From contig OX457028.1 in the NCBI GenBank assembly GCA_949752745.1, positions 24,616,927 through 24,680,926 of the forward strand: a DNA stretch of 64,000 bases, in the 5' to 3' direction. Position 1 is the stretch's first letter. Each line of letters starts with the position of its first letter. Below, one piece after another: positions 49,986 to 60,913 of the stretch. Made by a program: the position numbers and the translations under genes. The notes beneath the pieces were generated by a model. That model was not told the DNA's origin. It made no database searches and saw nothing but the letters and a program-made list of their open reading frames with translations. Source of the stretch: Protula sp. h YS-2021 (lineage: Eukaryota > Annelida > Polychaeta > Sabellida > Serpulidae).

Positions 49986-50850
49986 AATCGCCGTCAAGAA
50001 GGTCACATTCGTAGTCTGGTCACCCTCCGTCACAGTACCCCCACATTCGGGTTGTCCGGTATCGCAGGATACGTATAAAATCGATTTCCATGAATATTTT
50101 TTACAAAGAAGTAGACGCAGAAAACTTACGCGCTCTTGAAATTCTCAAAATTTACGTCCTCGGTTTAGACTATTTTTAAGTGCCCTGTCATGGCTACCTT
50201 CCCGGCGAGCGATAAAACAAGGAGGTTATGTTTTGGTTGTGAGTCCGTCGTCTATACAACGTCTTCTTTTGCACCGATTTTGCTTTCTGAAGGTTGAATC
50301 TATTTTTCAAGCTGTTTCCTAGCGACTTGTAATTTCTTTCATTTTTTTTGTGTGTGTTTTACCTTAATGACCTACATGATTAAAGCAAAATATTTCTGAA
50401 ACAAATTTGATTGTATTGCTCAAATCTCTTTCTTATTAGCAGTGAATCAGTTATTTTGGAATGTCTTATCTCTTATGCCTATCTAATGCGGGAAAATCCT
50501 GCAAATGAAATCAAATATTAGACCAGCTTTAGCTCGTTACCTGTGAATTACAACAGAATCTTTCGCATTGCCGGGATTATGCTGACTGTAATGATTTAGG
50601 GTAACAAAAGCAAAGAGGGCAAAAACTTACCGTTTCTTCAGGAAGAACCATTAGCTGCTAATAACGTCATAAATGTACCTACTTTTTTACTCTGCAAATT
50701 TATTTACCGTCACCACTTAGATGAGTTTCCCTCTCAATAGTGGATCTTGATCCAGATGAAGGCAAATGGAGAAGTAAAAAAAAAAGTCGCATAACGTGAC
50801 TGACTGTAGTGGGTTAGCTGGAAGATCAACGTTTTTTTCATACCAAAATA

Positions 50851-51005
50851 CAGTAAAACCTCCCTCCGAACAGACCTGTTTAATGTGTACCCTAATCGAG
50901 ACAACATATTTTAGTCTCTTTAATTTTCCATTGATTTCTATAAAAGAAAAACCTGAATAATTCGGGCACCTCCCCATTCCGGACACCGGACACAGTTTTT
51001 AGTCA
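50851..51005. mobile_element. pogo-like miniature element, right end degraded
   Basis: It starts TA-CAGTAAAACCTCCCTCCG and contains CGAGACAACATATTTTAGTC and CCGGACACCGGACACAG, shared with 44,260-44,433. The right inverted end is not recognisable. Confidence 0.6.
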
Positions 51006-51302
51006 CAATCCTAGAGCTTACTTTATGAACTGTGTAGTTTTTTTAAATGTTGTTTACTTGTCTGTCCCGGGTAATGTCAATAAGAACGTGCCACAACAAA
51101 TATAACCGCTTCCTTTTGCGAGCTGTTTAATCCAGTAATGCGTGTCAAGTCTCAAGTTATATGCACAAGTCAGTGTCTGATTTCGTCCATTTAAATTGTC
51201 AGAGACTTTAATTGAATTATGTTACTAATCGAAAGTGAAAATGGCGGCAAAAAGGTAATGCATTTACTTATATGCTGTGTAAGGAAACAAATCAAGCCAT
51301 TA

Positions 51303-51403
51303 AAGCATAACCTGAATAATTCGGATATCTTGCTAATGCGGACCTTGCTAATCCGGACAAATTATTCAGTTCTAACGCTGCCCGGATTAACTAGGTTTTG
51401 CTG
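51303..51403. mobile_element. Short pogo-like miniature element
   Basis: Ends AAGCATAACCTG and (opposite strand) CAGCAAAACCTAG, flanked by TA. The interior CTTGCTAATGCGGACC and GCCCGGATTAAC is shared with 44,816-44,912. Confidence 0.6.
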
Positions 51404-51409
51404 TACCAG

Positions 51410-53620
51410 TATTCTTCAATTCAGAAGAAGAAATTTAGGAATCAAGTGGCATTTAAACAGACTGAGAGTGATTATTCAGGAATGTCTTTTAAAGTGATGG
51501 TTCCTCAAAGAGGGTTTTTCCTTATTCAGCTGAGGCTAATGCTACAATGCACCCTTGTTGTGCAGTCACATTGCTGTTTGGTTAAGTCGAAAAAGGTCTT
51601 GTTGTAGAAAATTCACCTGGCCCGGGATTCTGAAAATGGCTTTTGTAAACTCCTTGACAAGTATCCCTTAAAATAAATGTTACAATTTTTTGTTTCGAAA
51701 AGTATTGCTGAGTGGTTTAATAAAAGGTCTATATCACATAACACTTTTGTACCATCCGCAAATGTTTTGAACTATATTTAGTAAAAAAAAAGGCTAAAAC
51801 GCCGACGGCGCGAGTGGAAATTTTGATTTTATGTGCTCATAAAGTCTATTTGTCACTAGATGTTGGGAATAGCGAGGCCAGGGTTTTGTTGCAACCAACA
51901 GCAACGCCTAAACAACGTTGTTTTGCACGGATATCTCGCTATAGCTAATACGCCTTAAGGTAACATTCTACGAATGAGATGTCAAATGAGAGATGTTAAA
52001 AAGATACAGCTACAGAATACTTCATTTTGCAACTGGTTATTTAAAATACAGAATTTTACCACGCACAAGCATCCAGTGATAAATTGCAATTAATAATGAT
52101 AAAAATGTGAAACTTGATTTTGGGATGTTCCTCCGTATAATTGCATATCTTAAGTTGAAAAGGTGTTTTGTGCTGGAAACTGTTTTCCGGGGATAACCTC
52201 CCCCCCCCCCTCCCCCTGTCCCACCAGTTAGCAAATCCAGTACAATCTTGGATGTTCATATGTTCAGAAAGTCTTTACTGCTGGAAGAACGAGAAAATAA
52301 CAATTTTTTTATTCTTGTGGAGTTCATTAAGTTGCCCTAAGCCTTGATCGAGATTTCCAGCAGGCCTTGTTTGCTTGTGAATGGCACCTTCAATATTTTG
52401 AAAACAGTATAAGCAGATATTAACAACGCCATGCAAAATCTTCTACGTCATGCACTCTATATCCTATTAATAGATTCACAGATTATTCCCACATGTGGTT
52501 CATATTTCGTAATGGCTAATTTGGACACAAACTTTGATAATTACAAATCTTGGTGACAAGGTCACGTGGTCAGGTCACGTGGCCATAAGATCAAGTTAGT
52601 CTGGGCTGCAGAATGAATTTCAAACACATCCCTTTTCCTCTGCTCTTTAAATTTGCCAATGACAAACTGCTACCAGTTTTTATGGTGTACGCCGAAACCG
52701 AGACCAAGGCAAGACAGGGCTCTTGCTGTAAATAAAGTAAGTACCCCTAGCCCCCCCCCCCCCCAACTACCACCACCGCCACACGCTACGATCTTCCATC
52801 TACTGATTTGTGTGGTGGTTAAGTAAATAAAGTTCTAAAGCATTTTGTTTTTTGAAGTTTTTTATTTGTTTATAAAGTTGTCAAAGAAACTTAAATGCAT
52901 TGGATTAGCATGACGTAATTTGAATACAATTGCTCAAGGCAACTGCTAAAACAGGATATTGTGGTTATCAAGGTAATCCGGGGGGAAAGACGTGCATTTG
53001 GTAGGCGAACAGAGAACTGGATTTAAAACAGGTGACATTGATACTCTGACAAGCACCAGACCTGCGGTTCGTGTGTAAAGAATACTGTGATCCAATTGTT
53101 CTTAACATACGCAAAAAATATTAAATACTTTATGAAGATGAGGTTTTTAAAATTTGATATATTATTGACTTCAGTAGAATGAAAAAATGTATCCATAAAG
53201 CCAGTTTTTTTGGTAAATTTTGTCCCCTTTTGCAGATTTTGGTAATTTTGTATTCAAAATTTAAGCATTGACTGTACCGTGGTCATTTTTATTTTTTATT
53301 TTAAAGACTACTTTCAATTAACTGTTATTAACTGTTTTGTTTACAGATCTGTTCAAACGAAGGTCGAAGAAAAGATGGAATTGGGATGTCAGAATACAAG
53401 GACAAAAAAAAATCACTGAAATAATAACTTCATTAAGAAAACTGACGTTTGTGAAAGCATGATCGTCGGATAACTTTTTATTCTCAACATGACTTGGCGT
53501 TTCAGATCCAATTGACACACTTATTTCACGGAATATTCTCGGGTGTCACGTTATCTAGCGAGACTCCTATCAGGCTTCAGTACATGCTGAAATCCGAGTG
53601 TGAATCAATGTAAATAACCG
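51410..53620. other. Non-coding stretch
   Basis: No supported gene. C tracts lie at 52,199-52,210 and 52,750-52,764. Confidence 0.5.
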
Positions 53621-53626
53621 ATTATA

Positions 53627-53660
53627 CAGTTAAACCTCTTTGTTTTCGGATAGTCTCTGA
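53627..53660. mobile_element. Left end of a pogo-like miniature element
   Basis: CAGTTAAACCTCTTTG preceded by TA matches the family's left terminus. No right end was found before the ATG at 53,674, so only a fragment remains immediately upstream of the candidate gene. Confidence 0.4.
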
Positions 53661-53673
53661 TGACCACACAAGT

Positions 53674-53924
53674 ATGGATAAAAGCGTAACTAAGCTTATC
53701 GATTCCACGGCGCTACCTCAGAAGGCTGATCCGCTACGAGATAGAACAGACACAAAGGATGTCCAGATCGGTCAGGAGGGATCATCTGCAGATCAAAGCA
53801 ACAAATCTGGTTTTAATATAAGTGTTAAATCAGGGGGTATTTCTCTACAAGTGACCGTATCTGAGAACATAACCCGCCTCTTTTTAGTGACCACAGATGG
53901 ACAGTGCGTTGGAACGACCATTAA
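53674..53924 (+). CDS. Unrecognised protein, candidate first coding exon
   Basis: From an ATG, 83 codons plus two bases read to a donor AA|GTAAAT. The protein begins MDKSVTKLIDSTALPQKADP, has a charged linker, then a segment likely to form beta strands (SGFNISVKSGGISLQVTVSE followed by ITRLFLVTTDGQCVGTTI). I do not recognise the family. Splicing to 54,214 keeps the frame, giving a 330-residue protein. The start is the first ATG in this frame. An upstream exon is possible because TTTTCGGATAG before it could be an acceptor. Confidence 0.5.
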
Positions 53925-54213
53925 GTAAATACAAGGATGCCACATGTAGTCAAAGCAAACATAGTCAATTTTTAAAAATTGGTATAAAAGCTTGAAATTG
54001 CATACGTCAGCAACGGAAGTCAGGTTGATACACTTGAAGTTAAAAAGCAATCTGCCTAAAATGGGAGATCAGAAACTGAAAAGAATAAGTTTAGAGGTGA
54101 AGAGGTGTAGTGTGTCTTAACAATTTCTGTGGCTGTCAAATTTAGGCTGTAAAAATTTTTTTATTTTTTTATTTTTGAACAAACTAATGATGTATTCGTT
54201 TTGGGCATGAAAG

Positions 54214-54955
54214 AGTCACAGTGCGGTTCGGATGGCTTGTATTTGTTTTGGATATTTTAAATAACGCCACACATGGAATTAGTTCAATTGTTAGCCAAGC
54301 AGAGAATAAACCAAAAATTATGGATAAAATATTTAATAAAGGAATAGGTATAAAACAGGAATCTACGATGCGGTATGCGGGTAAATTAAAAACCAGGCGC
54401 AAAACTCCGTTGCCTCTGAAAGACATTAACATTGCCCTAGAACCACGCAAGGGCAGTGTCGACAACCTATCGTTACAACATTCCCCAATTGACAAACTAA
54501 TCGACTTGAGAATGAGCACTTCACTGAAAAGTTTTCCTCAATTCGAAAGGACACCGACATTGACTCAGATGAACTTTGATTTCAGCTTCCGGTCCGATGC
54601 TTACTTATATGACGTCACAGGTTTTCGAGAAAACTCTCCTGTGTGTGATGATGACCAAGCAAGCGGTTATATCCCACAAATGCGTTTTCATAATAGGAAA
54701 AGAACATCTAAATTCTTCGAAGAACTTCAGATGAAAGCGAAACATAAATCACAAGACGAGCAATCGGTCAAGGTCAGTAGTATCCATATGGTGTCACCTG
54801 ATGTTCACGTGATGCGTCCAAGTCTGGATTCAGTGCTACAGATTTCGAATTGGACTTACAATATGCCAACCCCGAGGCAGACGAGAAATATGGCCAGAAC
54901 AGACAAAAGGAAAATGACTGTCACAGATGCAACTAAAACTAACAAAAGTATGTGA
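54214..54955 (+). CDS. Unrecognised protein, candidate last exon
   Basis: A 742-bp open segment ends in TGA and follows a T-rich tract, a CTAAT branch-point-like word at 54,184 and the acceptor CATGAAAG. It reads about 247 residues. The first 20 are hydrophobic (VRFGWLVFVLDILNN); the rest is basic, polar and probably disordered (RKTPLPLKDINIALEPRKGS; FHNRKRTSKFFEELQMKAKH; RQTRNMARTDKRKMTV). The length without stops in AT-rich DNA and mixed codon use suggest real coding sequence. No domain is recognised, and the exact acceptor is uncertain. Confidence 0.5.
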
Positions 54956-56570
54956 GGGTTCGCAGGAGCATCAGTTATGCTTTTTCACAGAATTTGAATT
55001 GACTTCTCTAAAATCAACTGGCTGGCCAAGTTCAGCTGGTATTGTTTGGACTAAATAGAATATTTCTGGGGGGGGGGGGAGCAGAAAGTCCGACCGACAA
55101 AAAAATCAGTGTCATACAATTAAGTTTTACTTCCGTCAGCAGATGTCAAAATTTTCAGTGTTTCTTTTCTTACGCTCATTTTAAAATTTAAAAAAAAAAT
55201 GGACTTATAAAATGCAGCCCCCCCCCCCCCGTCCTCTCCTTCTTTTGTGATTACGTGCTTGAAACAACAATTAATGACAGGATTCACTCTGAGCGAATAT
55301 GCAGTAGTAGAACTTCTACCTTTAAATAAAGACCGCTACAGGGGCCAGCCGAAACTGATTTTAATTAAATAAAGGGGGGGGGGGCTTTTAGGGTTCCTTT
55401 TATAATGAGAGCGAAAAACAAGAATGTAACTCAAAAGTCGTTTTAATTCTGATGTAGTCTGAAAGAAAGATTTTAGTGGGTGCTGAAGTTTAAATTTATA
55501 TGGGTGTTGGCATTAAATTTGTGTGGTATTTGTTAGCATTCTCGCACATTGTTATTTTACACACTAGCAGCAATTTAATATTTCTCTCATACCAGACATG
55601 CTGTTTTGCTTCGTTTTTACTCTGATGTTAATTTTTAGTTTAATTTGGCTGGGTACCGTTAAATCTAAACTTGATAAAATAAAGTACATGTCGTACCGCG
55701 CACTTTGTCTCAACTTCTGACGTATTTCTAACATCGCGTTGCGGGTGAGACGAATGGAGGCTTTCCAGAGGGGGTCTGTGACCGATATTCACACTCGCAT
55801 AAACAATGATGCCTTCCCTGCAAAGATAAATTGTTACGCTGTCGTTGAATCTACGTTCTCAATTGGTTTGTCAAAATAAAGACAAAATTAGTTGAAATGA
55901 ATAAAAAATATTGAGTATTTTATTTGAAAGCTTTGGACGAAACAGTAAAATGTCAGGCCTATCTTCCCCTCCAATGTATTTAGTCCCTACCCCTCGAACT
56001 TTTTCGCGTGTAAATATACTTGATAATATTTCTTCATGAGAATAAATGGACTCAATTAAACTGTATAAAACTAACTTGAACTACTTTATTGACTAAATTC
56101 AACGTAATTCAAACAAAATATAAAAAGGCATCCTTGATCAGAAAGTTCTATATTTTTCTCTTAATATCCTTTTTTAGCATTTTAGAGAGCCCAGGTGGAT
56201 ACTCCTGATCTCTAAGATGATCATAAATGACATCCACATTATCCAAGAAGCGCTTTCCTATGTATTCAACTTAATCTTCCTTTTAGAAAGTGATACCAAT
56301 AGGCGGGGGGGGGGGCGCAAAAATACTAGGTGGGGGAAGATAGCCCAGTCTATCTCCCCCGTGGTGAAAGCTGTACAGGGGGGAAGATATACTGTTACAC
56401 CGGACAAATTAGCTCAGTTCCGTTGGTGTTCGGTTCTTTGAGTTTTTATTGTACATCGGAAAGTTTACTGTACTCTAAAGTTCGGGCGTGCTTATCTTGA
56501 AAATTATTTGCCTGCTAAAAATCAAAATAATATTTCCGAACCAGACCTTAATCTTGGTCTAATCGTTCGA
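54956..56570. other. Non-coding stretch
   Basis: No supported gene. G or C tracts lie at 55,070, 55,220, 55,375 and 56,304. Confidence 0.5.
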
Positions 56571-56574
56571 GATA

Positions 56575-57470
56575 CTCTTGACATGACAAAAGATGAACTT
56601 TGTTTCAAGTCTGTGCCGTTTCGTTCTTGAGAATAAGAAGACTGACAAAACAGATTATCCAGCCGAAACCTTGCACGAGCTTACAGCAAGCCTGCAATTG
56701 CCTCTGCACACGTTGGGAAATGCCACAGTTTTGGATGATATAAAACCTGTGCAACTAAAGAATACTTCGGACACCTAAATGAACCATCCATCATCAAAAT
56801 GTAATGTTGCTCAGCGCAAACAAGCAAAAATAACAATTGAAGAGGAAAATAAAGTGTGGGTTGATGGAATTTTGGGTGACAGCGATGCAAAAAATCTTAT
56901 AAACACTCTGTTTGATAGTGTTATGTTGAACTTCCCCTTGAGAGCGGTCCGTGACCATCGTACTTTGAGAAGAAAACCAAATCCCCAGATATCGGTCAAG
57001 AGGGACGAAAACAATGACGAACTTCTTCTTTGCAAAAAAGAAGTGGCGAAATGAAACCAAGGCGGCCTACAACATCGGAAAATCACTCCCAAATCTGTCC
57101 GCATACGCAAACCACGCCAATCCACAACAGTGCATAGATCGATTGCATAAGCAATATTTGGCAAAAGTTACCAGATGACAATATTTTCTACTTCAAGCCA
57201 AAGCGCTGTTGTAAGGATGGAGAGACCTAGAGAGCTCGCCTGCCAGCTGGGGTCAATAAACTCTCCAGTATCGTAAAAGAAATTTGTTTTGAGACAGGGC
57301 TAGACGGTTATCGTAGTAACGATTCGCTACATGCCACTGTAGCCGCCCGACTGTATAACCAGGAATATGATGAGCAACTGGTTTGTGAAACCACTGGTCA
57401 CCGGTCAAATTCATTACAAGATTAAAATCGCACTTCTGCGGTCCTTAAGAGCGAGAAAAACATGGTGGGT
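56575..57470 (+). pseudogene. Crypton-type tyrosine recombinase (DUF3504/KIAA1958-like) pseudogene
   Basis: The segments follow the family order: RFVLENKKTDKTDYPAETLH, then QRKQAKITIEEENKVWVDGI with LGDSDAKNLINTLF, FPLRAVRDHRTLRRKP, NQGGLQHRKITPKS, YANHANPQQCIDRLHKQYLA, and DGYRSNDSLHATVAARLYNQ, ending in VCETTGHRSNSLQDYKRTS. A stop after NTSDT and several frameshifts break the frame. Family members have HSLRAT at the box II H-x-x-R. Here it is DSLHAT, so both residues are replaced, while GHRS and the tyrosine (DYKR) remain. Such genes descend from Crypton DNA transposons that cut and rejoin DNA with a tyrosine. This copy cannot be active. Confidence 0.75.
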
Positions 57471-57552
57471 CAAGGTGTCGATGCCTCGAACAAAAATGTG
57501 ATAAAACAAACGTAACCTGTGGATACTTAGTATGGGGAAAACGGGGGTTCTG

Positions 57553-58085
57553 GCTCAGGAAGTGACGTCATAATGACGTCATAGGGTGAGCCAGAACCCC
57601 CATGGGGGTTCTGGACCAGATGGTTTAGAATCACCGGGGGTTTTGGACCAGGTAATTGATAGAGCGCGCGCCCCTGTCAATGACGTCATCACCATGACGT
57701 TATAATGACGTCATCACGACATAATCATCATGACGTTATAATGACGTCATCATGACGTTATCATGCGTCATAATGACGTTATGACGTCATGACATCATAC
57801 TAAGACAGTCTTAAGCAGCATAACCCTAAGTCACCTGTCAATCATCATGACGTCATTAGTCATGTGACCTGTCAATCATCGGTCATGTGACCCTAACCCT
57901 AACAAGACTTCCAGACCACTTTTTGACGTCATAATGACGTCAGACCCCTAGGAGATGTCAATTCTACCATCTGTCTATCATGAGGAAACGAGAGTTCCAC
58001 GCCACTTTTTTCTAGAACATTCTATTGGTCCAGAACCCCAATGGGTTTTCCACGCCACTTGTGACGTCATAATGACGTCAGACCC
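57553..58085. promoter_or_regulatory. CRE palindrome array, left arm
   Basis: About eleven copies of the 8-bp palindrome TGACGTCA, often in pairs three bases apart (TGACGTCAtaaTGACGTCA), with additional half sites such as TGACGTTA. TGACGTCA is the consensus binding site of CREB/ATF bZIP factors. Whether it is bound here is unknown. Confidence 0.75.
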
Positions 58086-58167
58086 CTAGGAGACGTCCTT
58101 CTACCATCTGTCTATCATACCTTCATAATACACATTTATAATGCACTCTATGGTTCAGGGTTAGGCT

Positions 58168-58251
58168 GCCCATACCCGGGCTCGAACCACCAACCTTCCG
58201 AGCATGGGTCCGACCAGGAGTCCCACGCTCTAACAACTAAGCTATTCCGGA
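58168..58251 (-). other. tRNA-like sequence, left arm
   Basis: On the minus strand an A box (TAGCTTAGTTG), a D-arm stem and a B box (GGTTCGAGCCC, 58,178-58,188) occur at tRNA spacing. The first half resembles tRNA-Lys (TAGCTCAG...AGAGCGTGGGACTC). The acceptor ends do not pair, and the variable region is extended, so it is a tRNA-derived RNA polymerase III promoter-like unit rather than a working tRNA. Confidence 0.55.
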
Positions 58252-58306
58252 CTGGACCAGAATGTTTTGTGAAAACATGCCATATAAGGCTATAATACAC
58301 AATGCA

Positions 58307-58446
58307 CGATAAATTTCAGAGTGCACTCGTTCAGAGCGTGGGGGAAACCTATCGATAAATTTCAGAGTGCAGTCGTTCAGAGCGAGTGGGAAACCGATCG
58401 ATAAATTCCAGAGTGCACTCGTTCAGAGCGTGGGAACGATCAATAA
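58307..58446. repeat. 46-bp tandem repeat, three units, left arm
   Basis: Units start CGATAAATTxCAGAGTGC at 58,307, 58,353 and 58,399. The right arm has only about two units (62,595-62,695), so copy number has changed since the arms were identical. Confidence 0.85.
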
Positions 58447-58489
58447 ATTGAGAAGGAATGGAATTTTAGCCAAGCTAAGTCTAATGTTA

Positions 58490-59018
58490 TGTTTTATGTT
58501 ATAGTAGTTGGAAAATGGTACTTCTAGACCAACTTTAACAAATGTAGTTTTTGGAAAACATATGATATATAAAATTAGTTTTAGAATTTTACCATGCTAT
58601 TTATTCTAACGTTCTGAAGTTATAGTAGTACAAAAATAGTGATTCTAGATCAATTTTAAAAATTTAGTTTTTGATAACATATGATGTATAAAATAGGTTT
58701 TAGCATTTTACCAAGCTACTTATTTAAATGTTCTAAAGTTAAAGTAGTGGAAAAATGGTGGCTCTAGACCAACTTTAGCAAATTTAGTTTTTAACACCAT
58801 TAATATATAAGATAAGTTTTAGCATTTTAGCATGCTACTTATTTAAATGTTCTAAAGTCATAGTAGTAGGAAAATTGTGGTTCTAGACCAACTTTAACCA
58901 ATTTTGTTTTTTTTGACAACATATGATTATAAAATAAGTTTGAACATTTTACCATGGTGTAGAAGGGTAAAAATCAGGGTTCTAAACCAACTTTAGCAAA
59001 TTTTGTTTTTTAACAACA
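58490..59018. repeat. About 118-bp tandem repeats, left arm
   Basis: Four to five diverged units each contain AGTAGTxGxAAAATGGT, TCTAGACCAACTTTA and AACATATGATxTATAAAAT. Matching units occur inverted at 62,200-62,560. Confidence 0.8.
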
Positions 59019-59020
59019 TA

Positions 59021-60087
59021 TACCCAACAACAAAAGAAACGCCGATTCTTAGAAACTCCACATCTATCTTCCTAAATTTGCAACTGGAATCTATGTTACA
59101 TATATCAAAAAGGCAGTTGTTATAGCATACTTCTAGACAGTTTTAGTCACTTTAAAGAAGATAGTCACGGTTCATTTAACACAACAAAAGTGCCTCACAA
59201 AATGACGAGTGAAAGTGCCTAATAACGAGTGTGGCCTCCGTTCGCGTTAATCACCGCCGTACACCGGCGCCTCATAGAGGTCACCAAGCGCTGGATTACG
59301 ACTCTGGGTATGCGATGCCACTCCTCGATGAGGGCTTGGCGTAGCTGTGGTAACGTAGAGGCGCACATGATTCATGGCCCATTGACGCCTCGCTTGGCGC
59401 CTAGCACCGGTTAAGGGCATTCCGCGATACGCGCGCCGGCTTCGAATACCGTGTTCATGAAGCCGTCTCCTCACTGTTTGGGCACTGATGCGATTGCCCT
59501 GACGTCCTGGGAGTGCTCCGGCGGTGGTTGTCGCTGGAATAAATCTCTGGCGTAGGTGTGAGACCCGAATATAGCGGTCCTCCTGGGGAGTAGTAACACG
59601 TGGTCTACCTGACCGAGAGGTCTGTCGCGAGTAGATCCAGTGTCCCTAAGACGACTTCGTAGGCGTCGAACTGTACTTTCATTAACACCAAAGTGGTGCG
59701 CGACGTCAGCGCGGCTCCTTCCGCTGTCCAGCATACCCACGGCGCGTTCCCTATCAATTTGTGAGAGCCGTGGCATGGTTTTTCCGTTGAGTTTGTTTCA
59801 ATATTTTAACGTTTTTTATCCCTTTTTAAGCTTGTCTTTACTATGCATTTCAGTTTGTACGGGTCATTGTAACACATGTTGCCTAATATGGAAAAAGGTG
59901 TCAAAACGACCACTTCATTGAATTGACCAAGGTGTTAGGGTAATTAAGCCGCCACCAACAGACCACATAAAGGATAAAGAAAGAAAAATATTACAGAAAA
60001 AAGTTCGCACACAAGTTTCCCAGAAATCGCCAAAAACGCAAAAAAAACCACACGAAAATTATTCGGCGTTTCTTTTGTTGTTGAGTA
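59021..60087. mobile_element. Tc1-like element, internally deleted, nested in the left arm
   Basis: Inverted ends TACCCAACAACAAAAGAAAC and (opposite strand) TACTCAACAACAAAAGAAAC, with TA on both sides (59,019-59,020 and 60,088-60,089). The right arm of the foldback carries the uninterrupted site (AACATATGATG at about 62,205-62,215), which proves the insertion and fixes both boundaries. The 1,067-bp length is well below the roughly 1.6 kb usual for Tc1 elements because the transposase has lost its middle. Confidence 0.92.
59219..59776 (-). pseudogene. Tc1-like transposase, catalytic core deleted
   Basis: The ATG at 59,776 begins MPRLSQIDRERAVGMLDSGR, and the frame continues through HFGVNESTVRRLRSRL, the paired-type helix-turn-helix that binds the inverted ends. 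After a frameshift comes VRRRLHEHGIRSRRAYRGM with the second helix-turn-helix. The sequence then jumps at about 59,355-59,370 to the C-terminal tail (LPQLRQALIEEWHRIP and, at the end, NANGGHTRY) ending at a TAG at 59,219-59,221. The DDE/D catalytic domain between them is missing. Full-length relatives are about 340 residues. It cannot catalyse transposition but might still bind ends if translated. Confidence 0.88.
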
Positions 60088-60219
60088 TATGATGTATAAA
60101 ATAAGTTAGTGAGAAGAGCACGCCATTCAAACATGTATTCAAATGACAAGCCCCATTCGAAACATGTGTTTAAATTATTATTGGAACATTTTACGTCTTG
60201 GTATTGTTCAATAATTTTT

Positions 60220-60304
60220 TTAACAAGTTCAACAATTGTTCAACAAGTTGTTCAACATGTTCAACAAGTTGTTGTTCAACATGTTCAACAAGTTGTATAT
60301 AAAG
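60220..60304 (+). promoter_or_regulatory. GTTGAACAAC array and TATA box, left arm
   Basis: Overlapping palindromic words (TTGTTCAACAAGTTG, CAACATGTTCAACAAG) repeat over about 70 bp and lead directly into TATATAAAG at 60,296-60,304. The same promoter in the right arm stands in front of the zinc-finger gene. Here it points toward a truncated zinc-finger start and then the PC4-like gene. Confidence 0.6.
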
Positions 60305-60356
60305 CTATGCTTAAAGACTTTCTCATCATTTGAATAGTGTAGGTTGAACCGAAAGG

Positions 60357-60434
60357 ATGTATAAATGCAACATTTGTTGGAAATCTTACACTTGGCCACA
60401 AAGTCACACATGGTGTGTCCAACCTCGAGTGTGA
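60357..60434 (+). pseudogene. Truncated zinc-finger gene start carried by the left arm
   Basis: An ATG followed by 25 codons matches the first 16 or so codons of the right-arm zinc-finger gene (CNIC and the WPQS word), then diverges into core sequence and meets TGA. It retains the ATG that the long copy has lost. It is a by-product of the arm boundary falling inside the gene. Confidence 0.7.
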
Positions 60435-60450
60435 CAATTCCCTATAGAGC

Positions 60451-60458
60451 ATAAAAGG
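60451..60458 (+). promoter_or_regulatory. TATA-like box of the PC4-like gene
   Basis: ATAAAAGG lies about 60 bp before the ATG at 60,512, with a CTCAGACA initiator-like word near 60,475. It is the gene's own promoter candidate, separate from the arm promoter upstream. Confidence 0.5.
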
Positions 60459-60511
60459 CACCTACCCTCAGACATAACGCACATTCTGTATCAAGATACT
60501 GAAGAGTGAAC

Positions 60512-60913
60512 ATGTCTGCAGTGAGTGAACAACAACTACCATCTATGGCAATGCCTGCAGAAAATTTTATAGCAAAGCCTGAGATAGTACCTACAGCAAA
60601 GTCTCAGGCAACGCCCATGGTAAAGTCCAAGGTGAAGTCACGTCAGCAGCGTCAAAAGCGATCACATTTTAGAAAGATAAAACGAGATGAGTTACCAGCT
60701 AAGACGGCGCCGTGTAAAATGCAAAAAATTTAGACAGAGCCTAATATGAAGCGCGAGCCGGAGCGTAAAGCTGATACCACCATGGAGAAGATGCGTTTAG
60801 ACGATTCACCGGTTATGATACCCATTAATGGAGAAACATACATTAAATTGGTGAAATATCAACAGAAAGTGATGGTTAACATTCGTAAATATATTCGTGG
60901 ATATAATACATAA
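60512..60913 (+). pseudogene. Small basic protein with a partial PC4 (p15)-like C-terminus
   Basis: From the ATG the frame reads MSAVSEQQLPSMAMP, a very basic stretch (SKVKSRQQRQKRSHFRKIKR), then an in-frame TAG at 60,731. The same frame continues through MEKMRLDDSPVMIPINGE and ends KLVKYQQKVMVNIRKYI before TAA, 133 codons in total. The last part resembles the first strands of the PC4 domain (family pattern: strand, VREFxGKxLVDIREYY), which binds single-stranded DNA as a dimer. The second half of that domain is absent, so the call is partial. AATAAA occurs at about 60,926. The gene converges on the zinc-finger gene. Confidence 0.5.

Larger units (their letters stand above)
48410..50848. other. 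Mostly non-coding stretch
   Basis: No supported gene. It includes a (AT)n tract at 49,228-49,266 and the AACGTTG-type repeat at 49,745-49,985. Confidence 0.5.
57529..60405 (+). repeat. Left inverted arm of the foldback element
   Basis: In order from outside: GGGGTTCTGGCTC words and CRE array, a tRNA-like sequence, 46-bp repeats, 118-bp repeats, the nested Tc1-like element, GTTGAACAAC array with TATA box, and the first 16 or so codons of the zinc-finger gene. Homology to the right arm stops within the word GGCCACAAAGTC. Without the nested insertion it is about 1.8 kb. Confidence 0.85.

Noticed and set aside
49812..50078. 88-codon plus-strand frame with protein-like composition
   Set aside because: It falls within the AACGTTG-type repeat, whose other copies are not open, so it is unlikely to be coding.
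59219..59776. An intact Tc1-like transposase
   Set aside because: The helix-turn-helix regions and the C-terminal tail are present, but a frameshift and loss of the DDE/D core are clear.
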